Shown: positions 34,207 through 42,933, counted from the first letter of the stretch. The stretch: 64,000 bases of DNA from Methylobacterium sp. UNC378MF (GCF_900103195.1 NZ_FMWU01000024.1:1-64000); one strand, 5' to 3'. Program-made: numbers and translations. The notes: a model not told the origin generated them from the letters alone.

Positions 34207-34346
34207 GATCCTCTGGCAGTCGTCGGGGCCGGGCCTCCCGTAGCGGTCCTGATCCGCAAGTGCCAGCATCTCGGCGCATAACCCCGGCCCCGCAGGGGTT
34301 GCGCGGGCGCAGCGCGGAGGCTAAGAGCCGCAAGCCCAAGCGGCGT

Positions 34347-34423
34347 CGGAGTGTAGCGCAGCCCGGTAGCGCACCTGTCTGGGGGACAGGGGGTCGTCGG
34401 TTCAAGTCCGGCCACTCCGACCA
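34347..34423 (+). tRNA. tRNA-Pro (GGG anticodon)
   Basis: A complete 77-base cloverleaf with encoded CCA. The acceptor arms CGGAGTG and CACTCCG pair fully, the D-loop contains GCCCGGTAGC and the anticodon loop CTGGGGG gives anticodon GGG between CCTGT and ACAGG. The T-arm GTTCAAGTC is standard. A tyrosine integrase remnant starts 38 bases downstream, so the 3' end of this gene is the likely phage attachment site. Confidence 0.96.
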
Positions 34424-34461
34424 TTTTTACAACGGCTTAGCGGTCTTTCCGGAACCGCACA

Positions 34462-34845
34462 TCAGGCCGTTTGCAGTCCCGTTTGCAAACCGGTCCGGTT
34501 CCGACGGTGATCGTCGAGCTTCGCGATTGCCGATTCGGCGAGGCTGCGCGTGCGAGCGAGATAGCGATCCAGGATCTTCTGGGCATGCGCTTGGCTGTGC
34601 CCGGTGATCGTCGCAATCTCCGGGACCGTGCAGCCGGCCTCGGCCAGCATCGTCACCGCCGTGCCCCGGAGATCGTGGAAGTGCAGGTCCTCCGTGATCC
34701 GCGCGGCCGCGAACGTCTCCCTCCACACCTCATGGAACCGACGCTTGCGCCAAGCCGCCCCGCGGTAGGCGACGAGGATCGTCGTAGCCCGGCGCGGCGC
34801 CGCATCGAGCGCAGCCTTCAAGGCGCGCGTCGCCGGTACGTAGAT
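34462..34845 (-). pseudogene. tyrosine-recombinase integrase, C-terminal fragment
   Basis: The last about 125 residues of a phage integrase survive. HDLRGTA carries the His and the second Arg of the catalytic set, GHSQAHAQKI carries the third conserved His, and DRYLARTRSL carries the Tyr nucleophile. The N-terminal DNA-binding domain and the first catalytic Arg are gone, replaced at about 34845 by unrelated phage DNA in the opposite orientation. The strand and position next to tRNA-Pro are the usual layout for an integrase beside attL. It cannot be active. Confidence 0.85.
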
Positions 34846-35063
34846 GAGCCGCCGGATGGCGGGCCTCCTCGGCCTCGGCGGCCACCCGGTGCTGCGCTGG
34901 ATGGCCGGGCACGTGGCGATCAAGACCGACGACGCCGGCAACATCAAGCCGACCAAGCAGCGCTCGGCCGACCGGATCGACGGCGTGGTCGCCGGCATCA
35001 TGGGGCTCGGCCTCGCGATCGGACAGGAACCCGGCATGGACCTCGACGCCTTCCTCGAAGCCC
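34844..35063 (+). pseudogene. phage terminase large subunit, C-terminal fragment
   Basis: Only the last about 70 residues remain: NPVLRW-like HPVLRWMAGHVAIKTDDAG, then IKPTKQRSADRIDGVVAGIM. This is the conserved tail after the nuclease domain of HK97-type TerL. The ATPase part is deleted. It continues in frame into the portal fragment. Confidence 0.8.
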
Positions 35064-35068
35064 CCTCT

Positions 35069-35905
35069 GGGCCTGATCGCGTGGGATTCGCCGCCGCGCT
35101 CCGGCGCCAGGTCCTGGCCAGGATGGCCGGATGGGAGTCGAAGGCCGCGCCGCTGCGCTTCGCCCGGCAGACGGTCTCGGTGGCGCTCGCGGCCGACGAG
35201 GTCGCCAACAAGCTCTTCGCCAACGGCGTGCGCCCCAGCGGCCTGCTGCAGATGGACCAGGTCCTCAAGCCCGACCAGCGCAAGGACCTGCGCGAGAACG
35301 TGGTCGCGCCGCTCGCCGGATCGAGCAACGCCGGCGGCGTCTTCGTCCTCGAGGGCGGGATGAAGGTCTCGGCCGTCAGCCTGTCGCCGGCCGACAGCCA
35401 GCTGCTCGAGTCGCGCCGCTGGCACGTCGAGGAGATCTGCCGCTGGTTCGGCATCCCGCCGATCCTGATCGGGCACGCCTCCGAGGGGCAGACCGTGTGG
35501 GGCACGGGCGTCGAGCAGATCGCCCTGTCGTGGCTGGCGCTCGGCCTGCGGGCGCAGCTCCGGCGGATCGAGGCGGCGATCAATCTCCGCCTGATCGAGC
35601 CGGCCGAGCGGGCGACGCTCTAGGCCGAGTTCGCGGTGGACGGCCTGCTGCGGGCCGACAGCGCGGCCCGGGCCAAGCTCTACGCGTCCTTCGCGCAGAA
35701 CGGCATCATGGACCGCGACGAGATCCGCGAGAAGGAGAACCTCGACCGCCGCGGCGGCGGGGCCGCCAGGCTGACTGTCCAGGCGAACCTGCTGCCGATC
35801 GACGATCTCGGCACGGTGGCGGTGATGCCCCGCGAGCGGCCGGTCGAACCCGGCTCGGCCGTCGCCGAACCCGGCCCGGCCCATGCCGAGCCCGCTACCG
35901 CATAG
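35069..35905 (+). pseudogene. HK97-type phage portal protein, truncated and with amber stop
   Basis: The frame carries the portal core ADEVANKLFANGVRPSGLLQ, then RRWHVEEICRWFGIPPILIG, followed by WGTGVEQIALSW and a C-terminal RADSAARAKLYASFAQNG. About 150 N-terminal residues are missing and the gene is fused in frame to the terminase tail at about 35066. A TAG at 35621-35623 stands where relatives have Tyr (YAEFAVE), and the same frame continues to 35905. The deletion and the stop both make it non-functional. Gene order TerL then portal is the normal HK97 packaging order. Confidence 0.85.
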
Positions 35906-35912
35906 GCCGACC

Positions 35913-36224
35913 ATGCATCCGCATCTCATCGTCGCCCCCCTCGAACTGAAGTTCGCGGGCCCTCCTGACGCGGGCACCTTCGAGGGCTACGGCGCCGTCT
36001 TCGGCAACGTCGACCTGCACGGCGACCGGATCCTGCCCGGCGCGCTCGCCTATGCGGCGCAGATCTTCGACCGCGAGGACGCCAGCGTGCTGATCTCCAC
36101 CGAGGACCGGGACAACTTCGTGAAGAACATGGTCACGATCCTGGCCGAGGAGCGGCTGGCGCTGGTGGTGCGGCGGCCGCAGGCTCTGATCAAGGGAACG
36201 TTCGCGGCGCAATCGAGCAAGTGA
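35913..36224 (+). pseudogene. prohead protease N-terminus fused to major capsid C-terminus
   Basis: Residues 1-44 match the HK97 prohead protease start (LELKFA, then GTFEGYGAVFGNVDLHGDRI). From about residue 47 the sequence becomes a capsid C-terminal strand (FDREDASVLISTEDRDNFVK, then EERLALVVRRPQALIKGTFA). The join near 36046 keeps the reading frame. It removes the protease active site and most of the capsid, an in-frame deletion of over 1 kb if the ancestor had normal gene sizes. Confidence 0.8.
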
Positions 36225-36636
36225 ACCCGCGAGCCATGGCCTGATAGGCTGCCCCATTCGGCTGCAAATCGGGCGCCGCTACTCGCAAGCGGACGATCCG
36301 GTTCCGACCCAACCCAGCCGTTTCTGCCGCCGTCGGCACTTCCCCATAGCAGTCATTCGCCGGCCGTCCGGCAACGTCGGCTCGGCGCAGCGAGCCGTCA
36401 TGGGACCGACGCCCGTAAGCCAATAGCTTCGTTGGCCCATTAGTCGGCCTCGACATAGTGCCCCGGCAGATCCGCTTAAGCGCATCTATCTCGACAAATT
36501 TATGACGAAGATGGTCATCATCAGCGAAATAAATTTGCATTTTCTGAACGATGCCAAACGGATAAATTTTAGAAAAGGCAGATTATATGGCAATGAAAAT
36601 CGGCAGTCACAACAGGTAGGCGTTATTGTGTGACAT
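36225..36636. other. 412-base stretch, GC falls toward its right end
   Basis: No gene is supported. The right half (36480-36636) is AT-rich, matching the following adenylate cyclase and marking the edge of a foreign segment. Confidence 0.5.
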
Positions 36637-37878
36637 CTAAGAGTTAATTCTGGCCTCACTCCGGTGCATAAAGACCTGTCGTCCAGTCAGAACGTAAGCA
36701 TTTAACTCGCCGAACCCCTTAAGAAAGACTTTTCCACGTTCTTCTAATTGATAATTTTCCTTCAGACGCCAATAAGTTGTCTCCGTGACCTGGATCTGAC
36801 CTTGCTCAGAACTCTGCTCCATTCTGCTGGCGAGGTTCACCGTATCCCCCCATAGGTCGAACGAGAGCTTTCGGAGTCCAATAACGCCGCTGATAAGCTG
36901 ACCCGTAGCTATCCCCACTCGTACTGCTATGGGGTAACCGCTCCGCTGAGCAAAGCTTTCTACCTCCGAAACTAAATCTAATGCAAAGTTAGCCATCGAT
37001 TCGGCCGCGCTCCGTGTTTCACCATCAATTCCAGAGACGGCCATGTAGCCATCTCCGACAGTCTTAACCTTCTCGACGCCGTGAATTTCGGTAAGGTCGT
37101 CAGCAATGGAGAATATTTCGTTCAGAACTTCGACCAAGTGGTGAGGCGAGAGCTGCTTTGTTAATGTCGTAAATCCTACTAAATCGGCAAATAATACATG
37201 TGCCTCGCCATGGGATTCGGCGATCACTTGATCACCTTGTTTCAGGCGCGCCGCAATATGGCGAGGGAGCATGTTGTCGATCAATGCCTCCGATCGCGCG
37301 CGCTCACTTTCGATCTCCTTGTCTTGAAGGAAACTCGTGCGCTGCAGACTTTCGTAGCGAAACGTGACTATAGATCCCGCCGCGATAGCTGAAATGATAA
37401 AGAAGTTGTTCGCTACCGCTAAATCTACTCGCAGGCCGGATGCCAACACGGCCGCATTGTAGGCCAGCATCAGACTGAGTCCGCCAAATAGAGAGGGCAC
37501 AAATAGCAATCTGAAAAAGCCGAAGTTGAACATCAAACACAATACAATGCCGCTCATGCCCACAGTAAGACCGTTCTGCATGTTGGAGATTATGAAGACA
37601 ACGCTAGCTCCAGCAAGGAACACGTCTAAGGCAAGGATCGCTTGGGGCAGCCGGTCGCCGCCGAAAAACGTCATGGACAGCAATAATAAGGCAGTCACTG
37701 AAAAGCGGATCGCCAAAGAAAGCGCTACGATCTCTGGAGCTGTTATGTAGTCCCAAATCGCAAATAACAAATAAATTGCCGAGCCCAGCGCCAGCGCCGA
37801 TTTCGACGCATTAGAATATGCTTTGGCATAGTGAGACTGAAATTCTTCCTCCAGATCAGCGGGAAATGACGGGAACAT
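36637..37878 (-). CDS. membrane-bound class III adenylate/guanylate cyclase
   Basis: From the ATG at 37878, placed after a GGAG site, the protein has 413 residues. Six hydrophobic helices fill about residues 35-175 (LALGSAIYLLFAIWDYITAP, then LLFVPSLFGGLSLMLAYNAA). The catalytic domain follows with the metal-binding FADLVGFTTLTKQL and the second metal Asp and substrate Lys in EKVKTVGDGYMAVSG. The purine-pocket Asp is in FDLWGDTVNLASRM with the transition-state Asn and Arg. All catalytic residues are present, so it should be active. The segment is visibly poorer in GC and uses AT-ending codons, unlike its neighbours. It sits within the prophage remnant, so it was probably acquired. Confidence 0.92.
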   Translation of the reverse strand: MFPSFPADLEEEFQSHYAKAYSNASKSALALGSAIYLLFAIWDYITAPEIVALSLAIRFSVTALLLLSMTFFGGDRLPQAILALDVFLAGASVVFIISNMQNGLTVGMSGIVLCLMFNFGFFRLLFVPSLFGGLSLMLAYNAAVLASGLRVDLAVANNFFIISAIAAGSIVTFRYESLQRTSFLQDKEIESERARSEALIDNMLPRHIAARLKQGDQVIAESHGEAHVLFADLVGFTTLTKQLSPHHLVEVLNEIFSIADDLTEIHGVEKVKTVGDGYMAVSGIDGETRSAAESMANFALDLVSEVESFAQRSGYPIAVRVGIATGQLISGVIGLRKLSFDLWGDTVNLASRMEQSSEQGQIQVTETTYWRLKENYQLEERGKVFLKGFGELNAYVLTGRQVFMHRSEARINS

Positions 37879-38260
37879 TGCACGCTCCATCATTTAATGA
37901 TATCCGGTCATTGGGATTCCGCTCCAGATCTTTGTCAAAATCATTTGAGGCACTGCATCGACTATTATATAAAGGGCAGCGCTCCGGTGTTGCGTCTGCA
38001 CGGATACGCGGACCTACCGTGCATATATAAGCATGTCATGGGTCCTGTATAGCGAGAGTAGTTTGCCTGCTATCGTGCTTTGGTGCTCTCCATCTTGGAA
38101 CCATGTGCAGTCGGTCAGCATAATAATCCGGCCTGATGACGGCACGGCATTCCAGTCGGCCGGGCGGGGCTTAGTCGCTTCACCTGACCAAGGGAAAGAC
38201 CGCACGGGCCTAGCCGACCTCGCGAATCACCATTCGGGAGATCGTTACCTTCGAAGTGCT
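37879..38260. other. 382-base stretch between cyclase gene and IS5 element
   Basis: It is AT-rich on the left (37880-38060), consistent with the promoter of the cyclase gene reading leftward. No gene is supported. The right half returns to typical GC content. Confidence 0.5.
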
Positions 38261-39104
38261 AGGGCGTGTCATCGCTTGAGCCAGTCGAGGGCTGCGGCGA
38301 GGGAGAGGACGCCGATGAAGCTGGCGGCGGTTTTCTCGTAACGGGTTGCGATGGCCCGCCATTCCTTAAGCCTGGCCCAGAGGCGCTCGACCTGATTGCG
38401 GTTGTTGTAGATCCAGTCCGGACAGGCGACGGGGGTCTCGTGGCGCTGAGGCGGGATCGCGGGGCGCGCACCCATGTTCCAGATGTGCGCGCGAAAGGCG
38501 TGACTGGTGTAGCCGCGGTCTCCGACGACCCACCTGGGCACGCCTGGCAGTTGGTCGAGCAGCGGAACCGCGTGGGGCAGTTCGTGAGCCTGTCCCGGTG
38601 CTATCCGGAAGGTGATGGCGCGGCCTTGCCCGTCGGCGATCACGCAAGCCTTGGTGCCATAGCCGCCACGCGAGCGGCCAACAGCCTCACGAGCGTCTCG
38701 CTCGGCCCCAGATCCCCCCTTTTGGCGGCACCGGCCGCTTTCTGATGTGCGCGTATGTTCGTGCCGTCGAGGAACACCATCCCGAGTTGAACCCCGCGCT
38801 CCTGCACGAGGCGGAGGAGCCGTTCCCAAACGCCAGCACGGGACCAGCGGATGAAGATCTGTGCGGCCCGCCACCAAGGACCCAGATCCTCCGGAATGGC
38901 CCGCCATTTGGCTCCGTTCTGATGACGCCAGAGAATGGCCGAGAGCGTGCGTTGCAGGTCCTGCGGTGGCGTCTTGGCTTTCGGCCGACACGCTTCGACC
39001 AGGGGCTCCAGCTCAGACCATTGCACGTCGCTCAGCATCATCCCTCCTGCCTTGGAGAAAGGAAAACGCGAGCACCACCAGTCCGTTCAGGCGACGACAG
39101 GCCT
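38261..39104 (-). mobile_element. IS5-family insertion sequence (IS427/IS1031-like group)
   Basis: An approximately 844-base element with imperfect 18-19-base terminal inverted repeats. The left end AGGGCGTGTCATCGCTTGA corresponds, with one gap, to the reverse complement of the right end TCAGGCGACGACAGGCCT. It encodes one transposase split into two overlapping frames. The short TA-containing flanks on both sides could be the target duplication. The exact end bases are uncertain. Confidence 0.75.
38269..39041 (-). CDS. IS5-family transposase, two frames joined by -1 frameshift
   Basis: Frame A (39041 down to 38640) begins MMLSDVQWSELEPLVEACRP and carries the first catalytic Asp in MVFLDGTNIRAHQ. 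Frame B (used to 38269) carries SRGGYGTKACVIAD, the second Asp in WVVGDRGYTSHAF and the Glu in YNNRNQVERLWARLKEWRAI. The frames are joined at A4G6 (plus strand 38714-38723), where a -1 slip links AAKRGD to QKGGSGAERDAREAVGRSRG. This is the usual programmed frameshift of the group, so the element may be active. Confidence 0.85.
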
Positions 39105-39342
39105 TAGAGGCAGCCTGCTTCTTCGTTTCAGATGAATGCATCAGCGCGACCGCTACCGGCTATGCTCTGTCGGTCAGGTCCGCTCAGACGTCCGGCAAGC
39201 GGACCTTTCGAACGCCTGAGAAGGGTCGCGAGCTGTCACGGAGATGACGTCGGCTTCCGTGCATCGCCGCCCGGAAGCAGACGGACAGAAACCCGCCATG
39301 AGCAGCCATTCGGCTTGCGACCCGATGCGGTCTTTAAGCTGC

Positions 39343-40329
39343 CTAGGACGATAGCCCGAAGGCGGATGCGGCCGACTGGAAGTCCTGCCTCTGCGCGCGC
39401 CGGTAGTCACGCGGGCTCAGACCGTAGCGTTCCTTGAAGCGGCGGGCGAAATGGGCTTGGCTGGCGAAGCCGCAGCCATAGGCCAGCATGCCGATCGGCA
39501 GGTGGACGCAGGCCGGGTCGGATAGCTGCTTTGCGGCCTTCTCCAAGCGGCGTTCCCAGATGTAGTCGGAGATGTGCTGGCCGCGCTCGTGGAACAGCTC
39601 CTGCAGCCGGCGTAGCGAAAGCCCCATCGCGGCGGCGAGATGTGGTGGGTCCAAAATCGGATCGCCCAGATGGGCCTCAATATGGGCCTTGGCCCGCTGG
39701 ACCGTGACGTTGCCGTGTATGGAACGCGGCACCTCCTGCGCCATCCGTTCGGCGAGGCTCGCTATGATCAGGTCCGTTCCGATCGACGCCATGCGCGCGG
39801 CCGCGTCTGCGGTGAGCCGATCGCTCACCCGGATCAGGTCTCGGATGAAGGTGTTCGCCAGGGTCGTGGAGGCGAGGTCCGCTCCGACCGTGAGTGCACA
39901 GAACTGCCGGGACGGGCCCAGCATAGCCTCGAAGCGCTCGCGCGGCAGATCGATGACCAGGGAAATACCGGTGTTCGTCTCGCAGACGGCCGGGCGGGCG
40001 TCGATGACGACGAAGTCGCCCGTCCGGAATACAGCCTCCTGATCGCCTTGATGGATGGCGTCCCGGCCAGAGAGCTTCATGGTCGCGTAGAGGCGGTCGG
40101 GCTGCCCATGGCGTCGGATCGCGTCGGGCGTCGCTTCCGTCCGCATGGCTGTGTGGGCCATTTTAGTGATCGGCGCAGGTCCGATGCTGGTGACGTCCAG
40201 CCTGCCCTGAAACGGACCCTCGTGAAGGGGCTGAAGGTCGATCGGGATCAATCGCTCGCAGATTGTCTCCCGCCAACGCCGGAACGCGTTTCTGGGGTGA
40301 ATTCCGTCTGTCGAGAAGAACGGCTGCAT
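39343..40329 (-). CDS. AraC-family transcription regulator
   Basis: The 328 residues have an N-terminal sensor domain of the AraC-binding-like 2 type (FRRWRETICERLIPIDLQPL, then RTGDFVVIDARPAVCETNTG). The C-terminal double helix-turn-helix is LAAAMGLSLRRLQELFHERG and LAYGCGFASQAHFARRFKER, ending YGLSPRDYRRAQ, the AraC family signature. The ligand is unknown. The gene has normal genome GC. It sits between the IS5 element and the tape-measure-like gene, so it is cargo or a chromosomal gene caught in the rearranged prophage. No adjacent target operon is evident. Confidence 0.88.
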   Translation of the reverse strand: MQPFFSTDGIHPRNAFRRWRETICERLIPIDLQPLHEGPFQGRLDVTSIGPAPITKMAHTAMRTEATPDAIRRHGQPDRLYATMKLSGRDAIHQGDQEAVFRTGDFVVIDARPAVCETNTGISLVIDLPRERFEAMLGPSRQFCALTVGADLASTTLANTFIRDLIRVSDRLTADAAARMASIGTDLIIASLAERMAQEVPRSIHGNVTVQRAKAHIEAHLGDPILDPPHLAAAMGLSLRRLQELFHERGQHISDYIWERRLEKAAKQLSDPACVHLPIGMLAYGCGFASQAHFARRFKERYGLSPRDYRRAQRQDFQSAASAFGLSS

Positions 40330-40621
40330 CCGTAGCCCCGGTTCACAGCTCGCCTGCCCATGGCGCAGGCTGCGGAACTGGGTCTTTATTGTATATAATC
40401 TATCCTCTCAACACGGAGGTGCCGGGAGCGGGCGCGGAGGCAAATCCGCTTCCCGATCAATGCCGCTCGAACGCGGGCGGGCTGACATCCACCCACAGCA
40501 GACCTCCCGGCACCGCCCGCGATGGCGCGCACCTGACTGCAGCAGTGGCAGACGAAAGCGTGACGCGGCCGGGTCCGATTCGCGCTGAACCGCCGTCGCC
40601 TCGCCCCGGAGACGCCCACCG

Positions 40622-41947
40622 ATGGCCGAACCGCTCGTCATCTCGTTCGCGGCCGACACGTCCCGCGCCCAGGGCGCGATGGCGACGCTGGCCGCGCAGA
40701 TCGTCGGCAACATGGCGACGATCGGCGTCGCCATGTCGGGCGGCGCGGCCAACAGCAACGGCTTCGGCGCCTCGCTCCAGGGCCTCGCCAGCAACGCCCA
40801 GCGGGCGGCGGCCGCCGTCGGCCAGGACGTGCGCGCGATCGCGTCCGCCACCGCGAACGCCGCCACCGCCGACAAGGCCACCCTGGTGGGCGTCGTCCGT
40901 GCTTTCACGGGCGCCGCCGCCAGCTCGAACACCGCCGGTGCGGCCGTGCGCTCCGGCCTGTCGGCCACCACCTCGACCATCGCGGGCGTGGCCGCGCAGA
41001 TCCCCTCGCTCAACACCCTGCTCGCCGCCTTTCTCGGCTTCGAGGCCGCCAAGCTCGTGTTCGACAGCGTCGCCGCCTCGATCGACGCGGCGCGCGCGCA
41101 CATCGCGGAGTTCGTCCGGATCGGCCGCGAGGCCGAGAAGGCCGGGGTCGGCGCCGGCTTCTTCCAGCGCGCCACCCTCGACGCGGAGAAGCTCGGCCTG
41201 ACGGTCGAGCAGGTCACTGCCGCGCTCCAGCACGCCCAGGCGGCGAGCGAGGTCCGGATCGGCGAGGGCCGGGACGGCGCCAACAGCTCGGCGATCGACG
41301 CGCGCCTGACCCAGAACGTCCGCGCCGGCAATCTCGCGGCCGCCGACAAGGAATCCTTCGACGCCGCCGGCACGCAGGAGGCGAAGATCAAGGTCATGCT
41401 CGACCTGATCGACAAGCTCCGGGCCGACCAGCGCGACCTCGCGGCCTTCGACCTCGCCGGCCACTTCTTCGGCCCCGATTTCGAGCGCCAGCTGCGCAGC
41501 GGCGTCGACCTGACCGGCCAGTTGCGGGAGACGCTCGCCAGCACGGCGACCACCGTGGCGGGCGTGCGCATCGTCGGCGAGGACGAGGTCGAGCGGGCGA
41601 GGGCGCTCGACGCCAAGGCGAAGGACATCGCCGACACCTTCGCCACCGCCCTGGCGCCGATCCAGCGCGACACCTCGAACGCGGTGCTCGACACCTACCA
41701 GGCGTTCCTCAGCGTCGAGAGCGTGATCGCCCGCGTCGTGCAGATCGCCGCCAACCTCTGCCAGACGGTGAGCGGCGTGGTGGGCAAGGTGCGCGACCTC
41801 GTCGGCGCCATCCCCGGCATCGGCAAGATCCTCACCGCCGGCAACCCGCTCACCTTCTTCCAGGAGGTCGGGCGCGCGACCGGGCTCCTCGATCCGGAGC
41901 AGCAGGGGCCGCCGGTCTGGGAGTTCGTGGCCAAGGGGCGCGGCTGA
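40622..41947 (+). CDS. prophage tape-measure-like protein (441 aa)
   Basis: The protein has an Ala-rich, helix-heavy N-terminus (VISFAADTSRAQGAMATLAA), a hydrophobic stretch at about residues 100-165 (IPSLNTLLAAFLGFEAAKLV) and a coiled C-terminal half (IVGEDEVERARALDAKAKDI). This composition, the DTSRA start motif and the prophage setting resemble short phage tail-length or minor tail proteins. It is far shorter than typical tape measures and may be a truncated or specialised form. The ATG at 40622 is clear. No other tail genes are found nearby. Confidence 0.6.
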   Translation: MAEPLVISFAADTSRAQGAMATLAAQIVGNMATIGVAMSGGAANSNGFGASLQGLASNAQRAAAAVGQDVRAIASATANAATADKATLVGVVRAFTGAAASSNTAGAAVRSGLSATTSTIAGVAAQIPSLNTLLAAFLGFEAAKLVFDSVAASIDAARAHIAEFVRIGREAEKAGVGAGFFQRATLDAEKLGLTVEQVTAALQHAQAASEVRIGEGRDGANSSAIDARLTQNVRAGNLAAADKESFDAAGTQEAKIKVMLDLIDKLRADQRDLAAFDLAGHFFGPDFERQLRSGVDLTGQLRETLASTATTVAGVRIVGEDEVERARALDAKAKDIADTFATALAPIQRDTSNAVLDTYQAFLSVESVIARVVQIAANLCQTVSGVVGKVRDLVGAIPGIGKILTAGNPLTFFQEVGRATGLLDPEQQGPPVWEFVAKGRG

Positions 41948-42087
41948 TCCAGTCTGTGATCTGCGAGGATGTCGAGGGCAACCCGGATCGTAGCCGGCGC
42001 AGGTCGTTGCGTCGGGCAAGCCATTGACGCCTCGCGCCTTTTCCAAGCGCAAGGTGCCGATATGTCCGCTCCCATACCGAGACAGCC

Positions 42088-42285
42088 ATGCGTTTCGAGA
42101 TCCGATCCGCCGGCCGCTACCTCTGGACCTGGGTGCTGCTCGACGAGACGCATCTGACGGAGATGGAATCGGACCGGACCTTCCCGTCCGAGGCACAAGC
42201 ATCCGCCGCCGCGCTGGCTTTCTCGAAGCTCGTCACGCGGGCCGGAAGAACGCTATCCGCGCCGACGTCGGGAGGCCTGCTCTAG
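42088..42285 (+). CDS. small hypothetical protein, YegP/DUF1508-like pattern (65 aa)
   Basis: It starts MRFEIRSAGRYLWTWVLLDE and continues with FPSEAQASAAALAFSKLVTR. The strand-strand-helix order and the FEI, W, then S-x-A-x-A positions recall the DUF1508 (YegP) fold, but similarity is weak and this is only a suggestion. It converges with the 42302 gene 16 bases away. Confidence 0.5.
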   Translation: MRFEIRSAGRYLWTWVLLDETHLTEMESDRTFPSEAQASAAALAFSKLVTRAGRTLSAPTSGGLL

Positions 42286-42301
42286 TCGTTGAGGCCGACC
42301 A

Positions 42302-42556
42302 TCAGCCGCCCTGCAGGCTCTCGGCGAAGTCGTCGGGGATCTCGCCCCACTGGCCGAGGATCGTCACGCCCTCCAGCTCGCCGGTCTCGTCGTCGGCCAC
42401 CACCTTCAGCGCCGCCGCGCCCGGCATCCGCTTGGCCAGGGTCTCGGCCTTCTTCACCGCTCCGCTCTCGCTCTGTGCCGGCTCCTGACGCGCCGGCCGC
42501 AGCCGCTTCCGGTGCAGCTCGAACGGCTGCACCACATAGCTCGTCCTCATCGCCAT
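42302..42556 (-). CDS. small hypothetical phage-type protein, copy B
   Basis: The 84-residue product (MAMRTSYVVQPFELHRKRL at the start) is nearly identical to the 620-874 product over its entire length. The ATG at 42556 is fixed by this match, because the frame is open further upstream without similarity. It lies eight bases after the DUF6894-like gene and so is translated from the same message. Function is unknown, and its placement beside an SOS-controlled operon suggests a prophage regulatory or structural accessory role. Confidence 0.75.
   Translation of the reverse strand: MAMRTSYVVQPFELHRKRLRPARQEPAQSESGAVKKAETLAKRMPGAAALKVVADDETGELEGVTILGQWGEIPDDFAESLQGG
42309..42556. repeat. dispersed repeat, unit B (partner at 627-874)
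   Basis: It aligns without gaps to 627-874 at roughly 90 percent identity by eye, in the same orientation. It corresponds to the shared 84-residue gene. Confidence 0.75.
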
Positions 42557-42564
42557 CGCGCCGC

Positions 42565-42810
42565 TCACGCCCGCTCGCCGTCCACCCGCACAGCGGTGAA
42601 CGCGCGGAACAGCACGGGCCGGCCTGCGGCATCGCGCACGTCGACCGCCCACACCGTCCAATCCTGGCTGCCGACGCCCGTCATCAGGCCCAGCGCCACC
42701 CGGTCCGCGTGCTGTCGAACCTCGCGGATGCTCGACAGCCACCGCCCCCGCAGATCGAACACGGCATCACCGCCCCCCAGGCAGTGGAAGCGGTAAAGCC
42801 TTCGCGGCAT
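42565..42810 (-). CDS. small DUF6894-like protein (81 aa)
   Basis: Starting MPRRLYRFHCLGGGDAVFDL at ATG 42810, it shows the order found in the other DUF6894-like genes of this window. An MPR start with an aromatic strand comes first, then a D-x-x-G-x-x-L turn followed by a helix (IREVRQHADRVALG). A W-V-x-V-D-x-G strand pair (WTVWAVDVRDAAGRPVLFRA) ends the domain. This is the only one of the four placed inside the prophage remnant, without a Crp-type neighbour. Role unknown. Confidence 0.6.
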   Translation of the reverse strand: MPRRLYRFHCLGGGDAVFDLRGRWLSSIREVRQHADRVALGLMTGVGSQDWTVWAVDVRDAAGRPVLFRAFTAVRVDGERA

Positions 42811-42898
42811 TGGCGTTTTTCCAACCTCTCCACACCTGCCCACCGCAAACGGCGCGCGATCCGAAACAGCCATTGAACCACGCCCCATCGTCCGCTTT

Positions 42899-42913
42899 GT
42901 TCCCGATGTGTTC
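42899..42913 (+). promoter_or_regulatory. LexA (SOS) operator, GTTC-N7-GTTC
   Basis: GTTC at 42899-42902 and GTTC at 42910-42913, with seven bases between, match the alphaproteobacterial LexA box exactly. It lies 20 bases before the ATG of the 42934 gene and 89 bases upstream of the divergent 42810 gene. A damage-induced promoter would suit a prophage. Confidence 0.8.
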
Positions 42914-42933
42914 TAGTCGAGGTTGCGATCCGG

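Noticed and set aside
39343..40329. AraC gene as part of the IS5 element
   Set aside because: It lies outside the inverted repeats, is a normal regulator with host-like composition, and 238 bases separate it from the IS end.
40622..41947. Intact tail module
   Set aside because: Only one tape-measure-like gene is present and no tube, sheath, baseplate or fibre genes follow, so the prophage cannot be functional.
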